From assembly GCA_017621455.1 (NCBI GenBank), contig JAGATC010000008.1, positions 1-64,000 of the forward strand: DNA of 64,000 nt. The letters run 5' to 3'. Positions 54,623 to 63,739 of the stretch are shown here, piece after piece. The DNA comes from Alistipes sp. (GTDB lineage: Bacteria; Bacteroidota; Bacteroidia; Bacteroidales; Rikenellaceae). Below the pieces are notes generated by a model. It was not told where the DNA came from. It made no database searches and saw only the letters and a program-made list of their open reading frames with translations. Numbering within the stretch: the first letter of the stretch is position 1; every line of letters starts with the position of its first letter. Position numbers and translations under genes: made by a program.

Positions 54623-55393
54623 ATGAATTTACATTTCGATACTTCCATCACAGAGGGATATAAAAGTGCCAGCCAAATAACTAGAATAATTACGGAAGAT
54701 TGGCTAACACGCAATCTTTATTGCCCTGTGTGTGGAGAATTGTCCTTAATAAAGGCTGAAGCCAATTCCCCAGTAAAGGATCATATCTGTAAAAAATGTA
54801 AATCTCAATATGAGCTAAAAAGTAAAAGAGCTAACACGGACAAGTTCGATACAAAAGTAACGGATGGCGAATACAAAACCATCATAGATCGTATCACCTC
54901 ACTGGATAATCCAAGTTTCTTTTTTTTACACTACGATAATTACCAAGTAAACAATCTGATCATAGTCCCCAATTGTTTCATTGTTCCTGAGATTATAGAA
55001 AAGCGTAAGCCGTTAGCGAACAATGCAAGAAGAGCTGGTTGGACAGGATGTAACATTCTAGTCGGCAAAATACCTCAATTTGCCAAGATAGCTATTATTC
55101 AAAATGGCAACATAATAGACCCCGAGTTTGTTTCTAAAGAGTACAATAGAGTACACTCTTTACAAACTTCTAGCTTAGAAAATAGAGGATGGCTTTTTGA
55201 TGTTCTAAAATGTATCGACAACTTAAATACAACATTCTCTCTAAAAGACCTTTATAAATTCACCGATTTACTCCGCATAAAACACCCTAAAAACAACCAC
55301 ATAGAAGCTAAAATTAGACAACAATTGCAGTTTTTGCGAGATAAAGGCTTAATGGAGTTTAAGGGTAATGGTATTTATAAAAAGAACATATAG
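54623..55393 (+). CDS. dpnI: DpnI-type methyl-directed restriction endonuclease
   Basis: A 256-residue protein colinear with R.DpnI over its full length. The zinc cysteines C34, C37, C56 and C59 and the catalytic triad D53, E64, K66 (in YELKSK) occupy the same positions as in DpnI. A winged-helix domain (about 180-256; NNHIEAKIRQQLQFLRDKGL) binds a second methylated site. DpnI cleaves GATC only when adenine is methylated, so no partner methyltransferase is required and none is seen. GC is far lower than in flanking trmH and aminotransferase genes: a recent acquisition. It should restrict Dam-methylated phage or plasmid DNA. Confidence 0.93.
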   Translation: MNLHFDTSITEGYKSASQITRIITEDWLTRNLYCPVCGELSLIKAEANSPVKDHICKKCKSQYELKSKRANTDKFDTKVTDGEYKTIIDRITSLDNPSFFFLHYDNYQVNNLIIVPNCFIVPEIIEKRKPLANNARRAGWTGCNILVGKIPQFAKIAIIQNGNIIDPEFVSKEYNRVHSLQTSSLENRGWLFDVLKCIDNLNTTFSLKDLYKFTDLLRIKHPKNNHIEAKIRQQLQFLRDKGLMEFKGNGIYKKNI

Positions 55394-55394
55394 T

Positions 55395-55637
55395 ATGCTA
55401 ATTTACATTCTGCATTTTGGCTATATATCAAGCGAGGGTGAATTATCAATTGGTTGTGATAAGCCTTACACTAACCTCAACACAGCACTCGAACGGCAAC
55501 GAGCTCTACTTCAAAACTGGAAAGCAGAAAACTCATCCAAAGATATCGTGCACTTTATGATAGGGAACTATGAAAGTTTGTCAGTAAAAGATGGTATAGC
55601 CGAAATACAAACTCACATAGAAGAATATAATTTGTAA
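55395..55637 (+). CDS. Small protein downstream of dpnI, unknown
   Basis: An 80-residue soluble protein beginning MLIYILHFGYISSEGELS one base after the dpnI stop, so the two are very probably one operon. It shares the AT-rich composition of dpnI and ends where core-like composition returns. No known domain is recognised; the N-terminal strand pattern and amphipathic helix (NTALERQRALLQNWKAEN) suggest a small alpha/beta fold. It could be an accessory of the restriction unit, as extra small genes occur in Dpn cassettes, but that is inferred only from location. Confidence 0.65.
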   Translation: MLIYILHFGYISSEGELSIGCDKPYTNLNTALERQRALLQNWKAENSSKDIVHFMIGNYESLSVKDGIAEIQTHIEEYNL

Positions 55638-55674
55638 GACCAACACATTAAATACTCCATTAGCAATTTCATCT

Positions 55675-56868
55675 ATGATACTACGTAAGCAATTTTTGGA
55701 GCATGTGGGGCAGACCTCGCCATCGCCGATGCTCGTTGAGGTGGCACGTGCCGAGGGCTCGTTCTTCTATACGCCTGAGGGCAAGCGATATTTCGACCTT
55801 GTGGCGGGAGTCTCGGTGAGCAATGTTGGCCACGCCAACCCTGTGGTTGTCAAGGCTGTACAGGAGCAAGCAGCAGACTATATGCACGTTATGGTCTATG
55901 GCGAGATGGTCGAAAGACCCCAGGTGGAGTATGCCCGCCGCATTGCCGAGTTGCTCCCAGGCGACCTCGACTGCGTCTACTTCGTAAACTCGGGTGCCGA
56001 GGCTGTTGAGGTGGCTCTGAAGCTCGCAAAGCGCCATACCGGTCGCACCGAGCTCGTCTCGATGCGTCGTGCCTACCACGGCTCGACACACGGCGCTATG
56101 TCGATGATGGGAACGCCCGAGGGCGAGGAGTGGAAGGCGGAGTTCCGACCCCTGCTTCCTGATGTTAAGTCCATCAATTTCAACTCTTTTGACGACCTAA
56201 GCCTTATCACCGAGCGCACCGCAGGAGTATTGTGCGAGGTGGTGCAGGGCGAGGCGGGAGTAAGACTCCCCAACCCCGAGTGGCTCAAGGCTCTGCGTAG
56301 TCGTTGCACGGAGGTTGGCGCGATGCTTATCTTTGACGAGATACAGACAGGTATGGGTCGCACAGGCGCAATGTTCGCCTCAACGAAGTATGGTATCGAG
56401 CCCGATATTATCTGCTTGGCCAAGGCCTTTGGTGGCGGTATGCCCCTTGGTGGCGTAGCCTCAAAACGCACAATATTGGAGGATTTCACCCATCACCCCT
56501 GCCTCGGCCATATCACCACATTCGGTGGCCACCCCGTATGCTGTGCCGCAGGCCTTGCAGCACTTAACTACCTAACGGACAACCATGTTGTTGAGAGCGT
56601 TGAGCATAAGGGAGCGATGTTCGAGGAGCGTCTAAAGAGGCATCCTCGCGTGTTGGAAATTCGTCGCTCTGGACTTTTACTCGCCCTGGAGCTTGGCAAG
56701 GCCGAGTACCTCTATCGCCTGATGGAGATCTTCAAGGAGGAGGGCATTATGAGCGACTGGTTCCTCTACTGCGATACCGCCTTCCGCATCTCACCACCGC
56801 TCACCATTTCGGAGTCGGAAATCGACGAGTGCTGCGCCATTATCGAACGCTCGTTGGATAGACTGTAA
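55675..56868 (+). CDS. Class III aminotransferase
   Basis: A 397-residue PLP enzyme. YFDLVAGVSVSNVGHANP near 40, FVNSGAEAVEVALKLAKR near 105, the Asp in LIFDEIQTGMGRTGAMF and the PLP lysine in CLAKAFGGGMPLGG (about 250) are complete. The group includes acetylornithine, ornithine, 4-aminobutyrate and diaminobutyrate aminotransferases, and the substrate cannot be chosen with confidence. No arginine genes are adjacent. It lies directly after the AT-rich dpnI insert. Confidence 0.88.
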   Translation: MILRKQFLEHVGQTSPSPMLVEVARAEGSFFYTPEGKRYFDLVAGVSVSNVGHANPVVVKAVQEQAADYMHVMVYGEMVERPQVEYARRIAELLPGDLDCVYFVNSGAEAVEVALKLAKRHTGRTELVSMRRAYHGSTHGAMSMMGTPEGEEWKAEFRPLLPDVKSINFNSFDDLSLITERTAGVLCEVVQGEAGVRLPNPEWLKALRSRCTEVGAMLIFDEIQTGMGRTGAMFASTKYGIEPDIICLAKAFGGGMPLGGVASKRTILEDFTHHPCLGHITTFGGHPVCCAAGLAALNYLTDNHVVESVEHKGAMFEERLKRHPRVLEIRRSGLLLALELGKAEYLYRLMEIFKEEGIMSDWFLYCDTAFRISPPLTISESEIDECCAIIERSLDRL

Positions 56869-56914
56869 GATCCAAGACACGGTGATACTGTAGCTTCAAG
56901 ACATACCATTAGAG

Positions 56915-56967
56915 ACTAAAACGGCAAAAAAATAGCGCTACAATGCTATTTTCTTTGTCGTTTTAGT
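56915..56967. terminator. Long hairpin, terminator after the aminotransferase gene
   Basis: The arms of about 22-23 bases (ACTAAAACG...AATAGC with GCTATT...CGTTTTAGT) match with one mismatch and one bulge, with an eight-base loop. An AT-rich tail follows. The right arm covers the -33 element of the next promoter. Confidence 0.7.
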
Positions 56968-56984
56968 ATTTTATACTAACTTTG
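56954..56984 (+). promoter_or_regulatory. Promoter of the flippase-holB-folK run
   Basis: TTTG (56954-56957), 19 bases, then TAACTTTG (56977-56984), matching the Bacteroidetes consensus. The upstream element lies within the right arm of the terminator hairpin. Confidence 0.75.
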
Positions 56985-57026
56985 TCGCGATATGCGCATA
57001 TATAAACGAGGTGCGCAGCGAGGACA

Positions 57027-58505
57027 ATGTTAGAGAAATTAGCGAAACAGACTGCCATATACGGTATTAGCACGATAGTCGTCAGGTTTCTGAACTACCT
57101 GCTGACACCCTACTATACCCGCATCTTCGACCAGGGTGAGTATGGCATAATCACTGATATATACGCACTTATACCCTTCGCACTCGTTCTGCTATCGATG
57201 GGTATGGAGTCGAGCTACTTTCGCTTTACCACACGCGCCGAGGAGGCGGGTGGCGATGTAGCAGCAGGTAAGCGCAAGGTATTTGCCACAACGTGGGGCA
57301 TTACAGCATTAGCAGCAATCCTCTTCTTCGCGGTGGTATGGCTACTCAACGCCCCCATATCTAAGGCGATGGGTGCCGACTATGTGGCACACCCCGAGTA
57401 TGTGACCATCGTTGCCGCCATCGTTATGGTCGACGTCTGGACGATGATTCCCTTCTCGCGCCTTCGTGAGCAGGGACGCGCTGTGCGTTTCGTACTGCTA
57501 AAGGCGCTGAGCGTACTTCTAAACGTGGGTCTCGCCATAGGCTTTGGTGTGGCAGGGCTCTACAGCACAACGTTCGGTGTGGGCTGGGTACTTATAGCCA
57601 ACCTCGCAGCAAGTGTCATAACCCTCATTGCTTTGCTCCCCACAACAAATGGCATCGTGCCTCGCATCGACTTTCCGCTACTGCGCAAGATATTTGTCTA
57701 CTCATTGCCGTTGCTTATCAGTGGCATTGCGGGCACGGCAAATGAGTTTGTCGACAGGCAGATGATCAAGTACCTCGCACCTGGCGACGACGCCATGGAG
57801 CAGTTGGGCATCTACGGCGCCATAGTTAAGATCGCCGTGGTGATGACCCTCTTCACGCAGATGTATCGCCTCGCGGCCGAGCCATTCTTCCTCTCGAGCT
57901 TCAAGAAGGAGGAGTTCAAGGAGGCCAATGCAGCCTCGATGAAGTACTTTGTGATGGCCTCAATGGTGATATTCCTCGGCATAGTGCTCTTCCGCGACCT
58001 CTTCGCACTAATCGTAGGCAGGAGCTTCCGCGAGGGCATCGACATACTGCCTATAGTGTTGGCATCGAACGTATTGGCGGGAATATGGTTTAACCTATCG
58101 TTCTGGTACAAGCGCGAGGAGAAGACCAAGTATGCCGCCTACATCACCTTCTTGGGTCTTGCCGTGACGCTCGGACTCAGCTTCTTGCTCGTTCCGAAGA
58201 TGGGCTACCGCGGTGCTGCGTGGGTACGCCTCATTGCCGAGGCGGCGATGGTGGTATGGAGCTACATCCTCTGCCGTAGGCACTACCCTATACCCTACGA
58301 CCTAAAGCGCATAGGGGAGTATGTACTACTCTCGGCGGCGATATACTGCGCCTCGGAGTTCGCCTTTGTGGGAGTGAACGCCACTATCCACACGGCACTC
58401 AACGGGGTGCTATTTATGGTGGCCATAGCCTACGCCATCTGGCGCGAGAAGATTGATGTTAGAGGGCTCATAAGGGCTGTAACGAGTAAGCTATTAAGAC
58501 GATGA
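57027..58505 (+). CDS. Polysaccharide/lipid flippase (MOP superfamily)
   Basis: A 492-residue membrane protein with about 14 helices. LAKQTAIYGISTIVVRFLNY then LLTPYYTRIFDQGEYGI at the start is typical of oligosaccharide flippases found as single genes in Bacteroidales, outside variable polysaccharide loci. Its position before holB and folK with a four-base overlap suggests a conserved core role, perhaps moving a general undecaprenyl-linked glycan or lipid II. The substrate is unknown. Confidence 0.87.
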   Translation: MLEKLAKQTAIYGISTIVVRFLNYLLTPYYTRIFDQGEYGIITDIYALIPFALVLLSMGMESSYFRFTTRAEEAGGDVAAGKRKVFATTWGITALAAILFFAVVWLLNAPISKAMGADYVAHPEYVTIVAAIVMVDVWTMIPFSRLREQGRAVRFVLLKALSVLLNVGLAIGFGVAGLYSTTFGVGWVLIANLAASVITLIALLPTTNGIVPRIDFPLLRKIFVYSLPLLISGIAGTANEFVDRQMIKYLAPGDDAMEQLGIYGAIVKIAVVMTLFTQMYRLAAEPFFLSSFKKEEFKEANAASMKYFVMASMVIFLGIVLFRDLFALIVGRSFREGIDILPIVLASNVLAGIWFNLSFWYKREEKTKYAAYITFLGLAVTLGLSFLLVPKMGYRGAAWVRLIAEAAMVVWSYILCRRHYPIPYDLKRIGEYVLLSAAIYCASEFAFVGVNATIHTALNGVLFMVAIAYAIWREKIDVRGLIRAVTSKLLRR

Positions 58506-59647
58506 AATTTGCGGATATCATAGGACACGACGACCTCAAGCGACGTCTCGCGGCACAGATAGATGCTGGGCGCGTGAGCCATGCACAGCTATTCTCAGGC
58601 TTGGCGGGCTACGGCACGCTACCCTTGGCATTGGCCTATGTGCAGTATCTCTTCTGCCCCAACCGCCACGATGGCGACTCGTGTGGTGAGTGCCCCTCGT
58701 GCCGTCAGGTAGAGGCTTTGGCACACCCCGACCTGCACTTGGTATACCCCGTAAACAAGCAGGGTAAAAAGGCGGGTGAGGCTGTGACGAGCGATATGTT
58801 TATCGACCGCTGGCGCGAACTATGGAGCGAGAAGCAGGGCATATTCTCTGCCGACGACTGGTACTCGAAGCTCGACCTCGGCAAGACGATGAAGGGACTA
58901 ATCACAGCCAAGGAGTCGGAGGAGATAATTAAGAAGTTATCGTTCAAGAGCTACTCGTCGGAGTATAAGGCGATGATTATATGGCTACCCGAGGCGATGA
59001 ACCAGGAGGCGGCAAACAAGATACTCAAAATCCTTGAGGAGCCCTGGGAGAAGACCCTCTTTATCCTTGTCTCGGAGCGTCCCGAGCAGCTTTTGGCGAC
59101 CATTACCTCACGAACACAGGAGGTGGCTGTAGCGCGCATCGACGTAGAGTCGCTAAAGCGCGTGGCGTGCAATGAGGGAAAGGTGTCAGATGAGGCGCTT
59201 ACGATGGCACGCCTTGCGGGAGGCTCGATATTGGAGCTACGCGAGCTGCTTAATGGTGTGGCTGATGACGTGCGTGCGCAGTCGTTCGAGCTATTCACGC
59301 GCCTTATGCGCCTCTCGTACAACGACAAGCACCTCGAGCTCTTCGAGTGGGCAGACGACATCGCGGCGCTCACGCGCGAGGGTCAGCGCCAGTTCTTCCT
59401 ACACTCTGTGCGCCTCTTACGCGAGAGCTATATGATACACGCAGGACTCGCCTCGATAAGCTACCTGTGGGGTGAGGAGCTGAAATTCTGCCGTAACTTT
59501 GCCCCATTTATCGGCAACCAGAACATCGAGATACTGGTCGAGGAGATTGAGCGCGCCATGTTGCAGATACAGCAGAATGGCTCGCCACGCATAGTATTCA
59601 CCCACTTCGCACTCGCCGTGTCGAAGCAGATAAACCGCCTAAAATAG
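58502..59647 (+). CDS. holB: DNA polymerase III subunit delta'
   Basis: A 381-residue AAA+ clamp-loader subunit. FADIIGHDDLKRRLAAQI starts the protein. The P-loop is degenerate (GLAGYGTLPLA), as expected for delta', which does not hydrolyse ATP. A zinc module CPNRHDGDSCGECPSC (about 52-67) and EAMNQEAANKILKILEEP followed by FILVSERPE are typical. It loads the beta clamp with gamma/tau and delta. It starts in the flippase stop codon (ATGA). Confidence 0.9.
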   Translation: MKFADIIGHDDLKRRLAAQIDAGRVSHAQLFSGLAGYGTLPLALAYVQYLFCPNRHDGDSCGECPSCRQVEALAHPDLHLVYPVNKQGKKAGEAVTSDMFIDRWRELWSEKQGIFSADDWYSKLDLGKTMKGLITAKESEEIIKKLSFKSYSSEYKAMIIWLPEAMNQEAANKILKILEEPWEKTLFILVSERPEQLLATITSRTQEVAVARIDVESLKRVACNEGKVSDEALTMARLAGGSILELRELLNGVADDVRAQSFELFTRLMRLSYNDKHLELFEWADDIAALTREGQRQFFLHSVRLLRESYMIHAGLASISYLWGEELKFCRNFAPFIGNQNIEILVEEIERAMLQIQQNGSPRIVFTHFALAVSKQINRLK

Positions 59648-59652
59648 TGGCT

Positions 59653-60150
59653 ATGGAGGTGACACTACTACTCGGCTCGAATGATGAGCGTGCGAAGCAG
59701 CTGGTCGATGATGCTACGGCTATAATAGACATCGCCGTGGGTCGCATCGTGCGCCGCTCCGATGACTACACCAGCGAGCCTTATGGCTTTAGTGCCGAGC
59801 GAGGATTTATCAATCGCGCAGTGGTAGTGGAGAGCGAGTGCGGGGCGTATGAGGTGTTACGCCGCATAAACCTTATCGAGGCTCTTTTGGGGCGCGATAG
59901 AGAGGAGGAGGCACGCATAAAGAGCGCAAAGGGTGAGGCTTATGCCTCACGTCCGATAGACATAGACATAATTTTCTATGGCACCGAGACGTTTGATGAT
60001 GAGCGCCTTACCATACCTTACCACTTTCTGGCCGAGCGTGGCTACGCCCTACGCCCCGTGGTGGATGTGGCAGGAGAGTTCAAGCACCCAGCATTGGAGA
60101 GGACTCCGCGTGAGATACTCGAATTATTAGACTGCAATACAAAGGGTTGA
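59653..60150 (+). CDS. folK: Hydroxymethyldihydropterin pyrophosphokinase
   Basis: A 165-residue enzyme of folate synthesis transferring pyrophosphate from ATP to 6-hydroxymethyl-dihydropterin. MEVTLLLGSNDER opens the protein; YGFSAERGFINRAVVVES and SRPIDIDIIFYG (Mg/ATP-binding aspartates) are the key motifs. The start could also be GTG 59647, which overlaps the holB stop; ATG 59653 gives the better N-terminus. Confidence 0.92.
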   Translation: MEVTLLLGSNDERAKQLVDDATAIIDIAVGRIVRRSDDYTSEPYGFSAERGFINRAVVVESECGAYEVLRRINLIEALLGRDREEEARIKSAKGEAYASRPIDIDIIFYGTETFDDERLTIPYHFLAERGYALRPVVDVAGEFKHPALERTPREILELLDCNTKG

Positions 60151-60152
60151 TT

Positions 60153-60674
60153 ATGAAGTATATAACAAGGATATTGGTGACGATAATGGCGCTGACCGTG
60201 GCTGTGGGCTGCTTCAAGGATGAGAAGCAGGGAACAAGCCTCTGGATTGCGCTATACTCACAGGCAACAACAGATGATGAGGTGGTTAAGACCACGGCAG
60301 ACACCGACATTGAGGGCTATGCCTTCTATGTGCCGAAGGGCTCGAAGTGGATGGTGCAGTCGTGGCAGGATGCCCTCGATAGGCGCATAGTGAACAAAGA
60401 CAAACCCGGCGAGGTGCGCACCAACCCCGATGTTACAGCCGTATTTGACCCCGAGACTGAGTATCAGCTAAAGTTCGAACTATGGTCGCATACAACCTTC
60501 CTGGTGATTGTAGATCGCACAAACGAACTATATGCCACGCGCCTCTATGAGACGCCATTGAACCTGCCCATAACCTATACGCAGCTGCACCTCTACGCAT
60601 GGAAAAAGAGCGGCTCGGTAAATGGCTGGGATATGGTTAACCCCGAGCAGGAGACACCCGAAGTGACAGAGTAA
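60153..60674 (+). CDS. Small lipoprotein, unknown
   Basis: A 173-residue lipoprotein: the signal peptide ends LTVAVGC, with the lipidated Cys near 20. The mature part is a beta-rich domain (GYAFYVPKGSKWMVQSWQDA; EYQLKFELWSHTTFLVIV) without recognised family. It lies 18 bases before an Ig-like lipoprotein gene and is probably co-transcribed with it and the following barrel gene, suggesting a cell-envelope role. ATG 60153 is preferred over the TTG at 60147. Confidence 0.78.
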   Translation: MKYITRILVTIMALTVAVGCFKDEKQGTSLWIALYSQATTDDEVVKTTADTDIEGYAFYVPKGSKWMVQSWQDALDRRIVNKDKPGEVRTNPDVTAVFDPETEYQLKFELWSHTTFLVIVDRTNELYATRLYETPLNLPITYTQLHLYAWKKSGSVNGWDMVNPEQETPEVTE

Positions 60675-60692
60675 GATAGTCAACAGCATATA

Positions 60693-62816
60693 ATGAGACG
60701 AATAGATAGTACGATAGGACGTGCTGCCACGGCAGCAGTAGTGGCGGTAGTTATGCTCTTTGGGGCGTTGCTTCTCACGAAGTGCGCCTCGACAATGGTG
60801 CCCACAGGTGGCCCGAAGGATACGCTGCCCCCAGTAATCGTGTACATGGAGCCCGACAACTTCACCACGAATGTGGATACACTGCGCCCACCTAAAATCT
60901 ATGTGGAGTTCAATGAGTATGTGCAGATCAAGGACCAGCAGAAGGAGCTATACACGTCGCCCGCGATGAAGAAAAAGCCCTCGGTGGCGCGTCGTGGTCG
61001 TGGCATCGTGGTAACCATCAAGGATACGCTACGCCCCAATACCACCTATGCTATCAATTTTGGCTCGTCGATTCAGGATAATAACGAGTCGAACCCGCTG
61101 CACTCTATGCGCTACGTATTCTCGACAGGTCCTGAGATTGACTCGATGTACATGTCGGGATATACGGCAGACTCGTATAAGGCCGACTCGGTAAGTAAGT
61201 CGTTCATCTACTTCTTCATTGCCGACAGCGTGGAGCAGCCCCAGGAGTGGGACTCGACGATGTTCAAGTATAAGCCACAGGTTATCGCTCGTGCCGAGAA
61301 GAATGGTATCTTCATCGCACAGAACCTTAAGCCTGTAAACTATCGCATCTACGCCTTTGAGGATACGAATGGTAATATGGAGTATGAGCCCTCGGTGGAC
61401 CAGATAGGCTTCCTCGACACCACCTACAACCCCATGTATATGCCGGGCTTCACCATCTGGTACGACTCGCTGCGTCACTACCCCTCGGCAGAGCCACAGC
61501 TATACTTCCGCATGTTTATGGATCGTCGCTTTGCACGCCAGGTGCTCTCCGGCCAGGAGCGTGTAAACCGCCACAAGGCTTTGATATACTTCGGAGCGCC
61601 CAATCCCGAGGTCACGAAGATTGAGTTTGACTCTATCCCCTCGGATAAGGTTATCTACGACCCGCAGACCGTAGGTAAGGATACTGTGGCGCTATGGTTC
61701 AACATCCCCGCAGAGGAGCTCCCCGATACCATCAAGGGACGCATCACCTACTTCAAGCACGACTCTATCAACAACCTCGTCGAGAGCGAGGATAAGTTGC
61801 GCTTAGCGTGGGTTAAGACCGAGTCGAAGAGTGAGCGCGAGGAGCGTGAGAAGCTCGAAAAGGAGCGTGAGAAGGCTGAGCGTGAGGGCCGCGAATGGGA
61901 AGAGCCAGAAAAGAAGAACCCATTCAAGGTGACTATACCATCGTCTGGTGAGGTGAACAAGTATAAGCATGTCGACTTCGAGTTCGACTATCCCTTGACC
62001 AAGTTCGACACTACGGCGCTCTTGTTCACCATGACCACGGAGACCATCACCGAGCCCCAGAACGTAAAATATACGATTCTGCGCGACACGCTAAATAGGC
62101 GCAAGTTCCAGCTGAGGGCCGAGTGGGAGCCTAAGGCTAAGTATGAGCTTGTGATGCCTGCTGGTATGTTCGAGAACATTGCGGCGGAGACAAACGACAC
62201 CATAAAGTGCACATACACAGCCTCCGATCCCGAGAAGTATGCCATTGTAAACATCAAGGTGCGAGGCACACATCCTCGTGCTCGCTACATACTGCAAATC
62301 ACCAATGCGCAGGGTAGGGTGCAGAGGGAGCTTGCCGACGTTACCCCCGGAAGCTACACGTTTGAGTATGTCTCGCCTGGAGACATTATGCTTCGTGTGG
62401 TGGAGGATATGAACGCTAATGGTAAGTGGGATACGGGCGACATGGTGCTTATGCGCCAACCCGAGCGTACCGAGATTTACAAAAACGACGACGGCATTGA
62501 GACCATCACCACGAAGGAGAATTGGGAGTTTGACATCGACGTAGACATGGATAAGCTCTTTGCGCCAGTGACCATGGAGTCGGTAGTAAAGATGCTCAAC
62601 GACCGCGAGGATGAGCGCCTGAAGAAACTTGCCGAGGAGCGCGCTAAGAAGCGCCAGGAGGAGCAGAATAAGAAGAACCAGAACTCTGGCAATATGGGCA
62701 TGGGCGGCATGGGCGGCCTCGGTGGTCTCGGTGGCATGGGCGGCGGCACAACAGGAGGTCTACGCTCTGGTACCTCGTCAGGTATGGGTGGCATGGGTGG
62801 CAACCTACGCAGATAA
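60693..62816 (+). CDS. Ig-like domain lipoprotein
   Basis: A 707-residue lipoprotein. Lipobox LLLTKC follows a hydrophobic segment (Cys31). TGGPKDTLPPVIVYMEPDN leads into a bacterial Ig-like domain (Big_5 type, about 42-140: PPKIYVEFNEYVQIKD and TTYAINFGSSIQD). Long beta-rich regions follow, with one highly charged helix (REEREKLEKEREKAEREG) near 385. The C-terminus is a Gly/Met-rich low-complexity tail (GMGGMGGLGGLGGMGGG). Such proteins are widespread in Bacteroidetes and face the periplasm or surface; function is unknown. Confidence 0.82.
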   Translation: MRRIDSTIGRAATAAVVAVVMLFGALLLTKCASTMVPTGGPKDTLPPVIVYMEPDNFTTNVDTLRPPKIYVEFNEYVQIKDQQKELYTSPAMKKKPSVARRGRGIVVTIKDTLRPNTTYAINFGSSIQDNNESNPLHSMRYVFSTGPEIDSMYMSGYTADSYKADSVSKSFIYFFIADSVEQPQEWDSTMFKYKPQVIARAEKNGIFIAQNLKPVNYRIYAFEDTNGNMEYEPSVDQIGFLDTTYNPMYMPGFTIWYDSLRHYPSAEPQLYFRMFMDRRFARQVLSGQERVNRHKALIYFGAPNPEVTKIEFDSIPSDKVIYDPQTVGKDTVALWFNIPAEELPDTIKGRITYFKHDSINNLVESEDKLRLAWVKTESKSEREEREKLEKEREKAEREGREWEEPEKKNPFKVTIPSSGEVNKYKHVDFEFDYPLTKFDTTALLFTMTTETITEPQNVKYTILRDTLNRRKFQLRAEWEPKAKYELVMPAGMFENIAAETNDTIKCTYTASDPEKYAIVNIKVRGTHPRARYILQITNAQGRVQRELADVTPGSYTFEYVSPGDIMLRVVEDMNANGKWDTGDMVLMRQPERTEIYKNDDGIETITTKENWEFDIDVDMDKLFAPVTMESVVKMLNDREDERLKKLAEERAKKRQEEQNKKNQNSGNMGMGGMGGLGGLGGMGGGTTGGLRSGTSSGMGGMGGNLRR

Positions 62817-62833
62817 CGACAACAAATAGTGTT

Positions 62834-63703
62834 ATGAAAAGTAAGCGATATTACATACATGGTTTAATCGCGGTGCTGATGATTCTCGTGGGTACGTTTA
62901 CCTCGACATCGGTATCGGCACAGCATACTCTCACCCTCACTGGAGGTACGGGTGTGTCGATGGCACGCTTCTATCCCGCCGAACAGACAAAGATGCTGTG
63001 GGGCTCGGAGACGTTCGGTCTCTCGTGGCGTTTCTATAGCCCCAAGCCACGCTTTGTGGGCGCCGTGGGTGTCGACCTGGAGTATCTTGAGCGAGGTTTT
63101 CAGCTGGGCTACACCTACACCTCGGAGTTTGTCGACGACAAGGAGATACGCCACTACCAGTACTACACGCGAAGGATAAACTCGGTGATGCTACCCATAG
63201 TGTGGCAGCCACACATCTACGTCGCGAAGAACCACCTGCGTATCTTTATAGAGGCGGCCTTTGTGCTCTCGTACAACATATCGTCGTCGTACGAGTATGA
63301 GAACAATCGCTACCCTGGGGGTAAGTATGAGTGGAAGATACCACGCGATAACCGCTTCGGCTATGGACTCTCGGCGGGTGCTGGTTTTGCCCTGCTCTTT
63401 GGACAGGTGGAGGTGGGAATCAAGGCTAAGTATAACTTTGGCTACTCCGACATTGTAAAGAACAGAAACAAGTACTACTCCAACACTACTGATGGTCGCG
63501 AAAACCCCTTCTTCTACTCGCCCTTGCGTTCGCCTCTTGACAACATCAACGTGATGCTCACGGTGGGCTGGCGCTTCAATAAGCGAGGCTTCGATTCGTG
63601 GTATGTGGTGCGCCCAAAGAAGGAGAAGGCCCTCAAGGAGTTCAACTTCTCGGAGCAGTCGGGACAGAATAACGCTGGTGCATCAAGCGCCCATCGACAC
63701 TAA
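62834..63703 (+). CDS. Outer-membrane beta-barrel protein
   Basis: A 289-residue exported protein with a signal peptide ending STSVSAQ. Alternating hydrophobic strands (FVGAVGVDLEYLERGFQLGY; FGYGLSAGAGFALLF; VEVGIKAKYNFGYSD; INVMLTVGWRF) indicate a small barrel of 8-10 strands, akin to PorT/OmpW-like Bacteroidetes proteins. The last 40 residues after the barrel are charged and probably disordered. It is co-directional with the Ig-like lipoprotein (17 bases) and rbfA (36 bases). Confidence 0.78.
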   Translation: MKSKRYYIHGLIAVLMILVGTFTSTSVSAQHTLTLTGGTGVSMARFYPAEQTKMLWGSETFGLSWRFYSPKPRFVGAVGVDLEYLERGFQLGYTYTSEFVDDKEIRHYQYYTRRINSVMLPIVWQPHIYVAKNHLRIFIEAAFVLSYNISSSYEYENNRYPGGKYEWKIPRDNRFGYGLSAGAGFALLFGQVEVGIKAKYNFGYSDIVKNRNKYYSNTTDGRENPFFYSPLRSPLDNINVMLTVGWRFNKRGFDSWYVVRPKKEKALKEFNFSEQSGQNNAGASSAHRH

Positions 63704-63739
63704 TTATTATATTGCTAATATATTGAATTTAAGATTAAT

